From NCBI GenBank assembly GCA_945865375.1, contig CAMBEJ010000019.1, positions 1 to 53,107 of the forward strand: DNA of 53,107 nucleotides, given 5' to 3'. The DNA is from Akkermansia muciniphila (GTDB taxonomy: Bacteria; Verrucomicrobiota; Verrucomicrobiia; Limisphaerales; F1-80-MAGS106). The notes under the pieces are model-generated. The model searched no databases. It was given only the letters and a program-made list of their open reading frames with translations, and was not told the DNA's origin. This document shows positions 17,521 to 24,742 of the stretch, piece by piece. The position numbers were made by a program, and so were the translations under genes. Numbering within the stretch: position 1 is the first letter of the stretch; every line of letters begins with the position of its first letter.

Positions 17521-17610
17521 CCGGGCTCAGGGCTGGTGGCCGCCGCAGGGCGAAGTCCCTCCCATGGGGTTGACGGGGTGCGTCATGAAAACGGCTAGGG
17601 GTTTAACAAT

Positions 17611-19095
17611 ATGAGCAGTGTGAACGAGATGTTGATACGGGAGATCGTCTCCGAGGTTTTGGGGCGGTTGGGAGCGGCAGGTGCCGTTTCGAGCGTCCCT
17701 GCCGCGGGGGGGGGCGGAGCCCAATGCGGGTGCGGGGGGAAGGCTGGCACGGGGTTCAGGGGGAAGTTCGGGGTTTTCCAAGATGCGACGGAGGCGTGTA
17801 ATGCGGCGCAGGAGGCTTTTGTTCAACTGCAAAAGAGCGGGATAGCGGGGCGGCGGCGGATTGAAGAGATCGTGAAGGAGCTTGCCGAGACGAACGCTGA
17901 GGAGTGGGGGCGGGTGGAGCTTGAGGAGACAAAAATTGGGCGACTGGATCACAAGATCGAGAAGCTGAAGATCCTGAAGCTGGTGCCGGGAGTGGATTGG
18001 TTGAGGCCGGATGCGCGGAGCGGGGATCACGGGATCATGCTTGAGGAATACACGCCATTTGGGGTGGTGGGGGCGGTGACACCGAGCACGCATTCGATAC
18101 CGACAATGAGCGGCAACATTGTGAACATCGTTGCCGCCGGGAACTCGGTTGTTTTCAATCCGCATCCTTCCGCGGCGAAGTGTGCGGCGATGGCGTTGAG
18201 GCGTTACAACGAGGCGATTTACCGGGAGATTGGGATCGAGAACGTGGCGTGCATCGTGGAGCAGCCGACGATGGATTCGTTCAAGGCCATTTGTTCGCAT
18301 GATGCGATCCGGCTGTTGTTGGTGACCGGGGGGCCGGGAGTGGTGAAAGCAGCGATGCAAACTGGGAAGAGAGCGATTTGCGCGGGCCCTGGAAATCCGC
18401 CGGTTTTGGTGGATGACACCGCCTGTATGCAGCGAGCGGCGAGAGCCATCATCCAGGGTGCGGCGTATGACAACAACCTGCTGTGCATCGGGGAGAAGGA
18501 AGTCTTCGCGCTGGATACCATTGCGGAGAAGTTAATGGTGGAGATGGAGAAGAATGGTGGAGTTCGGCTGAGCGCGGGTCAATTAGAGGCGCTGACGAAA
18601 GCTGCTTTTACCTTTAAGGAAGGGCAGGGAGGCGGGTGTGCGCACGCCTCCGTGAACAGGGATTTCATTGGCAAGGACCCGATAGTTTTGGCTCGGGCTG
18701 CCGGGGTGACGATTCCAGCGGGGACGCAGTTGCTGTTTGCGGAGACGGAGGCGGATCATGCGTTTGTGGTGGAGGAACAAATGATGCCATTTGTGCCGGT
18801 GGTCCGAGTGCGAAGCGTTGAGGAAGGAGTGGCGAGAGCGGTTGAAGCCGAGCACGGCTATAAGCACACTTCCATCATCCATTCTCATGATGTGGAAGCG
18901 ATGACGGCAATGGGCCGGGCGCTGGACACCACGCTTTTCATCAAGAATGGACCCAGCATGGCGGGTCTTGGTCTGGGAGGGGAGGGGTATTTGAGCTTTT
19001 CGATTGCGACACCGACAGGCGAGGGTGTGAGCAACCCAAGAACCTTCACGCGGGTGCGACGTTGCGTGATGGTGGATAACCTGCGGATTTATTGA
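17611..19095 (+). CDS. CoA-acylating aldehyde dehydrogenase (BMC cargo)
   Basis: 494 residues of the PduP/EutE type, oxidising an aldehyde (here probably lactaldehyde) with NAD+ and CoA to acyl-CoA. The catalytic Cys is C292 in Y-D-N-N-L-L-C-I-G-E-K-E-V-F; the N-P-H-P and T-P-S-T-H motifs of the NAD-binding domain and R-x-F-T-x-x-R-R-C near the end are also typical. Residues 3-21 (VNEMLIREIVSEVLGRLG) form an amphipathic helix, followed by a Gly/Ala/Cys linker (residues about 22-48, with Q-C-G-C-G-G) before the enzyme begins at G-V-F-Q-D-A-T. This is the classic N-terminal encapsulation peptide layout. Signature enzyme of the compartment. Confidence 0.96.
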   Translation: MSSVNEMLIREIVSEVLGRLGAAGAVSSVPAAGGGGAQCGCGGKAGTGFRGKFGVFQDATEACNAAQEAFVQLQKSGIAGRRRIEEIVKELAETNAEEWGRVELEETKIGRLDHKIEKLKILKLVPGVDWLRPDARSGDHGIMLEEYTPFGVVGAVTPSTHSIPTMSGNIVNIVAAGNSVVFNPHPSAAKCAAMALRRYNEAIYREIGIENVACIVEQPTMDSFKAICSHDAIRLLLVTGGPGVVKAAMQTGKRAICAGPGNPPVLVDDTACMQRAARAIIQGAAYDNNLLCIGEKEVFALDTIAEKLMVEMEKNGGVRLSAGQLEALTKAAFTFKEGQGGGCAHASVNRDFIGKDPIVLARAAGVTIPAGTQLLFAETEADHAFVVEEQMMPFVPVVRVRSVEEGVARAVEAEHGYKHTSIIHSHDVEAMTAMGRALDTTLFIKNGPSMAGLGLGGEGYLSFSIATPTGEGVSNPRTFTRVRRCVMVDNLRIY

Positions 19096-19102
19096 TCTCA
19101 AG

Positions 19103-19381
19103 ATGCTGTTAGCGCGTGTTGAGGGCAACTTGGTGGCGACACGGAAGCACCCGAGCTTCGAGGGGTGGCGGCTGGTGATTTGTCAGCCGATTGGTCAGGG
19201 TGGAGAGCCTGAGGGGGCGCCACAGGTGGCGATCGATCCGCATGGGGCGGGCATGCATCAGCGGGTGGTGATTTCGTCAGACGGCTCTGCGGCGCGCAAA
19301 GCGGTTGGAGACGAGAAAAGCCCGGCGCGATGGATAGTGGTGGGGATTGTGGACGAGAAAGAGCCTGGAGTTCCGGTATGA
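19103..19381 (+). CDS. BMC-P pentamer vertex protein 2
   Basis: 92 residues of the EutN/CcmL family: L-L-A-R-V-E-G-N-L-V-A-T-R-K-H-P, then I-C-Q-P, A-I-D-P-H-G-A-G-M-H-Q-R-V and I-V-V-G-I-V-D. The insertion G-E-P-E-G-A-P-Q in place of the usual loop and the H-G-A-G-M-H-Q motif set it apart from the other two copies. Starts 7 bp after the dehydrogenase gene; its TGA overlaps the next ATG (ATGA). Confidence 0.96.
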   Translation: MLLARVEGNLVATRKHPSFEGWRLVICQPIGQGGEPEGAPQVAIDPHGAGMHQRVVISSDGSAARKAVGDEKSPARWIVVGIVDEKEPGVPV

Positions 19382-19683
19382 GACTTGGAACAGTCATTGG
19401 ACGTGTTATCTTGAGCGTGGTGACGCCCGAGCTGCAAGGGGCGCGGTGGTTGATTGTGACCCCGTTTACGAGAGATCATTTTCAGCGAGGTAAAGCCGAG
19501 CCTTTGGGGTTGAGCAAGGATCCGAGCTTGGTGGTTTACGACGCGTTGGGGGCGGATGTGGGGCAGACAATTGGATATGTTGAAGGGCGCGAGGCGGCGC
19601 AGCCATTCGACAAGGCTCCGCCGATTGACGCGATCAGCGCCGCTTTGGTGGACGAGATTTTTTACAACCCATTTAAACCATGA
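19378..19683 (+). CDS. BMC-P pentamer vertex protein 3
   Basis: 101 residues of the EutN/CcmL family: L-G-T-V-I-G-R-V-I-L-S-V-V, G-A-R-W-L-I-V-T-P, V-V-Y-D-A-L-G-A-D-V-G-Q-T-I-G and A-I-S-A-A-L-V-D. An open frame extends upstream to 19330, but the ATG at 19378 overlaps the preceding stop by 4 bp, as does its own stop with the aldolase start, showing tight translational coupling. Three BMC-P genes per locus are also known from planctomycete BMCs, where they are not interchangeable. Confidence 0.95.
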   Translation: MRLGTVIGRVILSVVTPELQGARWLIVTPFTRDHFQRGKAEPLGLSKDPSLVVYDALGADVGQTIGYVEGREAAQPFDKAPPIDAISAALVDEIFYNPFKP

Positions 19684-20741
19684 AGAGTGTTGTTAGCCTG
19701 AAGGACATTGAGGAATTGTTGAGGAATGGTGGCAGCCTGGAGTCGCTGCCGACCGACGCTCTGTTCACGCCCTCGGCTCGCGATCGGCTGAGGGATCTGC
19801 GGCAGGGACGGGGTGTACCGGGGGCCAGGAGCGCGGCGGATGCGGCGTCCAGCGGGCCGGCTGTTGTGGGTAAGCCGCTCACGTCGAAAAGTTCGGCGGG
19901 CGAGTTGGAATCCTTTTTTAAGTCCGCCCGGTGTCATGAGCTGAAGCTGCAGTTGTGCGAGATGGGACGGCGGCTTTGGCAACGCGCGTATGTGGATGGG
20001 AACGGGGGGAACATTGCGATTCGAGTGGGGGAGGACGTGGCGTTATGCACCCCGACCCTGGTGAGCAAAGGGTTTATGAAACCCGAGGACATGTGCCTGG
20101 TTGATTTTGAGGGGAACCAGCTTGCGGGGGAGAAGCGGCGGACCAGCGAGATATTGATGCATTTGCAGATCATGAAGAAACAACCGAGAGCGGTTGCGAC
20201 GGTGCATTGTCATCCTCCGTACAGCACCGGGTTTGCGGTGGCGGGGATTGAGCCGCCGACGTGCATGATCCCGGAGTATGAAGTGTTTTCATCGGTTGCG
20301 ATCGCGCCGTATCGGACTCCTGGGACGCCGGAGATGGGCAAGCTGGTGGCGGATCTTGCGGACAAGCACAACACAATTTTGATGGCGAATCACGGGGTGG
20401 TTTCGTGGAGCCACAACAACGTGGAAGATGCCTACTTCAAGATGGAGATCCTCGAGGCGTATTGTCGAACGGTGCTGGTGGCGGCGCAGTTGGGGAAACC
20501 TGCCCAAACGATCACGCCCGCGCAGCTCCAGGACCTGCTGAAAATCAAGCAAAGCCTCGGAATCCCGGATCCGAGGATCGGGCTAAAGGAGTGCGAACTC
20601 TGCGACAACGACGAGTGGCGCCCAGGGGTGGTATGCGCCGTGCCGGTGAAAGAGGCTGTTTCTGCGGCTCTCGATCCTGAGGTGGAGAAAACAGTGCAGT
20701 TGATCACGGAACAGATCCTGGCGCGGATGAAGCAAAGCTAG
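19680..20741 (+). CDS. Class II aldolase (deoxysugar-phosphate aldolase, BMC cargo)
   Basis: 353 residues. The class II aldolase/adducin domain spans about 80-270 with G-N-G-G-N-I-A-I-R, S-K-G (phosphate side), the zinc ligands in T-V-H-C-H-P-P, and A-N-H-G-V-V-S-W-S. Relatives cleave L-fuculose-1-phosphate or L-rhamnulose-1-phosphate to DHAP and L-lactaldehyde, the substrate of the neighbouring aldehyde dehydrogenase. It is much longer than the roughly 215 residues of E. coli FucA. An N-terminal extension of about 80 residues begins with a helix (VSLKDIEELLRNG) and a disordered linker. A C-terminal extension has cysteines (C-E-L-C-D-N) and ends with a second amphipathic helix (VEKTVQLITEQILARMKQ). 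Either helix could target it to the shell. Confidence 0.92.
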   Translation: MKSVVSLKDIEELLRNGGSLESLPTDALFTPSARDRLRDLRQGRGVPGARSAADAASSGPAVVGKPLTSKSSAGELESFFKSARCHELKLQLCEMGRRLWQRAYVDGNGGNIAIRVGEDVALCTPTLVSKGFMKPEDMCLVDFEGNQLAGEKRRTSEILMHLQIMKKQPRAVATVHCHPPYSTGFAVAGIEPPTCMIPEYEVFSSVAIAPYRTPGTPEMGKLVADLADKHNTILMANHGVVSWSHNNVEDAYFKMEILEAYCRTVLVAAQLGKPAQTITPAQLQDLLKIKQSLGIPDPRIGLKECELCDNDEWRPGVVCAVPVKEAVSAALDPEVEKTVQLITEQILARMKQS

Positions 20742-20802
20742 TCAACAGGAAAAGGGGGAATGGCCCGCGAATAACGCGAATAATAAAGGAATTGTTTGGC
20801 TT

Positions 20803-21729
20803 ATGAAAGTGACAATCATTGGAGGTGGGGGGCGGGTTGGTTCCTGTGCGGCTTTTGCGCTACAATGTGCGGGGTTGGTGGCGGAGCTGCAAATTTTGGA
20901 TGCCAACAAGGATTTGGCGGAGGGGGAGGCGCTGGACTTGTTACATGGGAGCGCGCTGGCCGGGGATCAAAGGGTTTACGCGGGGGATTACGCTCGCGCT
21001 GCGGACAGCGATCTGTTCTTGATCACGGCCGGATTACGCCGCAAGCCGGATGAATCACGGCTGGACTTGATCAACCGTAACGTGGCGTTGTTCCTCCAGA
21101 TTTTGGAGAGCTTGAAATCTGCGGGAGTGAAGAAAGAAGCCCATGCTTTTGTGGTTTCCAACCCTGTGGACATTTTGACGCAACTCGCCGTTCAACGACT
21201 GGGTTTGCCGTGGAACCAGGTTTACGGACTGGGAACCATGTTGGACACATCGCGGTTCAGCTCGTTTGTCGCGGAGGTGTTGAAGCTGGCGCCGACCCAG
21301 GTGAAGGCTTTGATACTGGGTGAACATGGGGATTCGATGATCCCGGTCTGGTCGAGCGCGACGGTCAACGGTTTGCCGCTGGCTGGGCTGGCTGAGTGCA
21401 CTCCGGGTTTTCAAAATACCGTGTTTGAACGGACCAAGGGCAGCGGGGCCGAGGTGATCAAGAAGAAGGGCGGGGCGGGATGGGCGGTGGGGATCGCGAT
21501 CCGCGATGTGATTCACTCCGTGCTATTGAACAAAAAAGCGTTGCTGCCGGTTTCGTCTCTTGTGCAGGGAGCCTATGGCATCCACAACATTTGCTTGAGC
21601 GTGCCTTCCATCGTAGGACGCAAAGGGGTTGAGAAACATGTGGAGATCAAACTTTGGCCCAAAGAAGCGATGGGCTTGCAGCAGTCGGCTAAGGCGTTGA
21701 GCGACACATTGGCGAAGGTGAAGGTTTGA
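20803..21729 (+). CDS. Lactate/malate dehydrogenase-family enzyme of BMC operon
   Basis: 308 residues, typical LDH/MDH length. Rossmann motif I-I-G-G-G-G-R-V-G-S, then an Asp ending strand two (Q-I-L-D-A-N), indicating NAD rather than NADP. The catalytic pair is present: D-T-S-R-F and G-E-H-G-D-S. The mobile loop reads A-G-L-R-R-K-P-D-E-S-R; the second Arg aligns with the specificity residue that is Gln in lactate and Arg in malate dehydrogenases, so malate/oxaloacetate-like substrates are favoured on that criterion. Planctomycete BMC loci have a related enzyme, thought to recycle NAD(H). No encapsulation-like extension is visible, so it may act outside the shell. Starts 61 bp after the aldolase gene. 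Confidence 0.88.
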   Translation: MKVTIIGGGGRVGSCAAFALQCAGLVAELQILDANKDLAEGEALDLLHGSALAGDQRVYAGDYARAADSDLFLITAGLRRKPDESRLDLINRNVALFLQILESLKSAGVKKEAHAFVVSNPVDILTQLAVQRLGLPWNQVYGLGTMLDTSRFSSFVAEVLKLAPTQVKALILGEHGDSMIPVWSSATVNGLPLAGLAECTPGFQNTVFERTKGSGAEVIKKKGGAGWAVGIAIRDVIHSVLLNKKALLPVSSLVQGAYGIHNICLSVPSIVGRKGVEKHVEIKLWPKEAMGLQQSAKALSDTLAKVKV

Positions 21730-21762
21730 GAGAGAGCCACGTGTGAGTGACGGAGTGCCACC

Positions 21763-23088
21763 ATGAAAAGCCTGGACGCGAAACTGGCTCAATTCAGAAC
21801 TCAGCCGGGTTCTCGATCTTTCATCATTGCTGATGCGAAGGATGCGGACATGGCATTTGGTGTGCGGGCACCGGGGCCTCGAGGTTACCTTTCATCGCGA
21901 GGAGAACGGCCTGCCAAATTCTCGCCCGAGGTGTGGTCGAGGGATGAATTTGGGTATCGGAACTTGCCGGAATTTCTGGACATCATCCGCGAAGTGGTGA
22001 GCCAGGGATTGGTGGATATCATGCTCATGTCCGCCTACGTGAGCGAGCAATTGACGATCAAGGAGGGCTTGTTTCGGAGTTCTCATGTCACGCCTGCGGC
22101 GCGGGCGAACGACACGACGGATGTGTGGGCGGTGCGGCACGGGTGCTACACCAAGGAACCAGCGCAGACGTTCCGCAGCGCGAGCATCGACCAGATACAA
22201 TGCGGCCGTGTGGAGTGCGACCGGGGAGGCGCGGAGTTTCCGGGGGCCAACCTCGGGCTTTACTCCGTGACCTTCGTGAACGAGTTGGCGCAGGACCGGG
22301 AGACGCTTCGTGCGTTCAAGGAATTTCGGGAGGAAGCGGAGCGTAAGGCATTTCGTTATTTTCTGGAAGTGTTCGATCCCAACGTCAGCAGCGGAGTGCC
22401 TGCTGAAAAGCTTGGAGAGTTCATCAACGACACTATTCTGAGGACGTTGGCGGGGGTGCCGGAAGCCGGGCGTCCGGTATTTCTAAAGATTGCCTATCAT
22501 GGGGCGCGGGCGATGGAGGAATTGGCGCAGTACGACCCCAACCTTGTTGTGGGCATTTTGGGGGGGAGCGCCGGGACGACGTATGACGCGTTCAGACTCA
22601 TCCATGATGCGCAGAAGCATGGTGCCAGGGTGGCTTTGTTCGGTCGCAAGATCAACAATGCGGAGCATCAGCTTGGGTTTATCGAGATGTTGCGGCTGGT
22701 GACGGATGGGAGGGTTTCACCTGAGGAGGCCGTTAGGGCTTACCACGGGATTCTGCAGTCGAAAGGGATCAAGCCAAACCGTCCACTGGAGCAGGACTTG
22801 GTGTTGACGGATCAGTCGATGAGCTATGGCGGGGAAGCGGCTCGTCGGGTTGTTGAGGTGCGAAACAACCCTTTGGCTGGCGTGGCGACGTCAAGGGCCG
22901 GTGCGGTGGGTGGCGCACAGCAGGCTTCTGGCTCTGGAGCCGCCCGGAACCACACTGAAAAGTTGGCTGCCGTGGGGGGGGTGGAGAGATGGCCTGTTTT
23001 AGGGGATGGGAAGCCCGATTTTGGACACATGACATCGGCGCAAAGGCTGGCGTATGATGCCGATCGGCTGACTCGGCGGTATGGTTGA
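21763..23088 (+). CDS. Unassigned BMC-operon protein, barrel-like with C-terminal tail
   Basis: 441 residues; I do not recognise a characterised family. The first 365 residues have alternating strand/helix character, with F-I-I-A-D-A-K near the start, V-D-I-M-L-M-S, V-F-L-K-I-A-Y-H-G (about 240-250), V-V-G-I-L-G-G-S-A-G-T-T and R-V-A-L-F-G-R-K. This order of Lys strand, Gly-rich strand and G-R motif resembles DeoC/LacD-like class I aldolase barrels, an inference only. About 40 Ala/Gly/Ser-rich residues (367-405) then separate a short conserved-looking tail, WPVLGDGKPDFGHM, and a final helix TSAQRLAYDADRLTRRYG. That layout is typical of a C-terminal encapsulation peptide. It is the last gene of the BMC operon, 33 bp after the dehydrogenase gene, so a cargo role is likely. 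Confidence 0.75.
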   Translation: MKSLDAKLAQFRTQPGSRSFIIADAKDADMAFGVRAPGPRGYLSSRGERPAKFSPEVWSRDEFGYRNLPEFLDIIREVVSQGLVDIMLMSAYVSEQLTIKEGLFRSSHVTPAARANDTTDVWAVRHGCYTKEPAQTFRSASIDQIQCGRVECDRGGAEFPGANLGLYSVTFVNELAQDRETLRAFKEFREEAERKAFRYFLEVFDPNVSSGVPAEKLGEFINDTILRTLAGVPEAGRPVFLKIAYHGARAMEELAQYDPNLVVGILGGSAGTTYDAFRLIHDAQKHGARVALFGRKINNAEHQLGFIEMLRLVTDGRVSPEEAVRAYHGILQSKGIKPNRPLEQDLVLTDQSMSYGGEAARRVVEVRNNPLAGVATSRAGAVGGAQQASGSGAARNHTEKLAAVGGVERWPVLGDGKPDFGHMTSAQRLAYDADRLTRRYG

Positions 23089-23230
23089 AAGGAACGGGAT
23101 TTTTAACGCGGAGGGGGGTGAGGGAGAGAGACGGAGAGAGAGGGGAGCTGTTGCCGTGAGACTGAAAACGAGACTCTTTCAGCGGCTCAATCAATAAATT
23201 CCCTTCACCATTAGCGCCTATCAGTGACAA

Positions 23231-23977
23231 TTAGTGGTTCAAAATCTCTTTTCTAGTTGCGGAGAAGATCAGGTTCAGCGAGAGCGGGACGAGGCGACCT
23301 TGGGCGGGGCCCAGTTCGGCCATCATCTGGAGACGTCGCCAGAGTCTAAAGAACTTGAGAGCCCACCAGTGCCTTGAGGCGGCGCGCGGGATCCACACAT
23401 TTGGAGGCGGCGTGATATACTCGACCTCCTGTATTTGGATGTTCTCGAATCCCGCGTTGTAGAGCAGAAAATCGAGGCTGTGTTCAGTGAAACTGGTGTG
23501 GTGGGTGAAGCAGATATGCCGACTTCTGAGGGCGAGGCTTGAGCTGGCGTTGGGGACTGTGCCGATCAAACAAGCGCCTGGCTTCAAGGCTTCGAGGATT
23601 GTGTGAGTGAAATCGAGTTGATCCGGCACGGGGATGTGTTCGATCAGATCCAGGGCCAGGATGCCATCGAATGCCGATTTGGCATCGGACAGCCACGCTG
23701 CTGTATTCTCAGTTTGGATGACATCCAGCCCGTTTTTCTTGCAGTAACCCACTTGTTTTTCGTCCGAGTCGCAACCGGAGACGTTGTTGTAGCCGAGTTG
23801 TCTGAGGGCCATCAGGGCGAAGCCCATGCCGCAACCGACATCAAAGATTTTGGATTCTTTGTCCTGAGGCAAGAGAGGCTTGAGGATCCGTCGAAAGTAC
23901 GCGGCCATGGCCGCGATATGTTCCGGGGTGTCTGAGTGGAAGCGGAGGTAGATCCGGCTGTAATCGATTTTGATCAT
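23231..23977 (-). CDS. SAM-dependent methyltransferase, paralogue 1
   Basis: 248 residues. A class I methyltransferase with motif I I-F-D-V-G-C-G-M-G-F-A, acidic end of strand two G-C-D-S-D-E, D-L-I-E-H-I-P at motif IV/post-I and L-K-P-G-A as motif V. It opens with I-K-I-D-Y-S-R-I-Y and ends with a region shared with its upstream neighbour (L-G-P-A-Q-G-R-L-V-P-L-S-L-N-L). The two genes are 12 bp apart and clearly duplicated. Located behind a polysaccharide flippase gene, so methylation of a surface glycan or its lipid carrier is plausible. Substrate unknown. Confidence 0.85.
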   Translation of the reverse strand: MIKIDYSRIYLRFHSDTPEHIAAMAAYFRRILKPLLPQDKESKIFDVGCGMGFALMALRQLGYNNVSGCDSDEKQVGYCKKNGLDVIQTENTAAWLSDAKSAFDGILALDLIEHIPVPDQLDFTHTILEALKPGACLIGTVPNASSSLALRSRHICFTHHTSFTEHSLDFLLYNAGFENIQIQEVEYITPPPNVWIPRAASRHWWALKFFRLWRRLQMMAELGPAQGRLVPLSLNLIFSATRKEILNH

Positions 23978-23989
23978 AGTCTGCTCCTT

Positions 23990-24742
23990 TCAACGACTGC
24001 GGTGGGCGACGGGGTGTTCAGCAGTGGCGAGAAGATTGAGAGAAAGCGGCACCAAGCGGCCCTGGGCGGGGCCCAGCTCAGCCATCATTTCGAGCCGCCT
24101 CCAAGCGCGGAAGAATTTGAACAACCACCAATGGCGCGCGGCTCCGACTGGCAGCCAGGCTTGCTTGGGGCGGACGATGAATTCCTCCGGGTGTATCTCG
24201 ATTTTTGAAAAGCCGCCATTGTAGAGCAGGAAGTCGAGACTGTGCTCCGTGAAGCTGTTGTGATGGGTCCAGTCGTTGTAGCGCCAGCGCTCGGCGATGG
24301 CGGAGTTTGCGTTTGGGACGGTGCAGAGAAATTTTCCATGGGGCTTCAACGCGGAGGAAATGGCTCCCACGACATCCAGCACGGTGTCGTTTGGGATGTG
24401 TTCGAGCACATCGAGCGAGAGGATGAAATCGAACGTGCCGCCCAGGGAGCGGAGGTGGACAATCGTCTCGTCCTGCTCGATCCGGCTCACATTGAGCGAG
24501 GCCTGTTTGCAGGCGCGGACCTGGCCCTCATCGCAGTCGAACCCCTCCACGTTTTTGAACCCCAACGACTGGAGAGTGGAGAGAGCGAAGCCCATCCCGC
24601 AGCCCACGTCGAGGATCCGCGCTTCACGATCCTGGGGAACAAACGGGGCGATGATACGCTGGTACATAGCGACCATCCGGGCTCTATGTTCGGGAGTGTC
24701 CTGGTGCCACTTGAGGTAGTAGCGGGTGTAGTCTATTTTCAT
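23990..24742 (-). CDS. SAM-dependent methyltransferase, paralogue 2
   Basis: 250 residues from the ATG at 24742, which overlaps the flippase stop by 4 bp; a longer frame begins at 24844 but lies inside the flippase gene. Class I fold with I-L-D-V-G-C-G-M-G-F-A, G-F-D-C-D-E, L-D-V-L-E-H-I-P and L-K-P-H-G-K. The N-terminus K-I-D-Y-T-R-Y-Y-L-K-W and the C-terminal L-G-P-A-Q-G-R-L-V-P block match paralogue 1, with roughly half of residues identical by eye. Expected to modify a sugar of the exported polysaccharide. Confidence 0.85.
   Translation of the reverse strand: MKIDYTRYYLKWHQDTPEHRARMVAMYQRIIAPFVPQDREARILDVGCGMGFALSTLQSLGFKNVEGFDCDEGQVRACKQASLNVSRIEQDETIVHLRSLGGTFDFILSLDVLEHIPNDTVLDVVGAISSALKPHGKFLCTVPNANSAIAERWRYNDWTHHNSFTEHSLDFLLYNGGFSKIEIHPEEFIVRPKQAWLPVGAARHWWLFKFFRAWRRLEMMAELGPAQGRLVPLSLNLLATAEHPVAHRSR

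Noticed and set aside
23162-23182. Terminator hairpin at the end of the BMC operon
   Set aside because: CTGAAA/TTTCAG gives only a 6-bp AT-rich stem with a 9-base loop and no T run.
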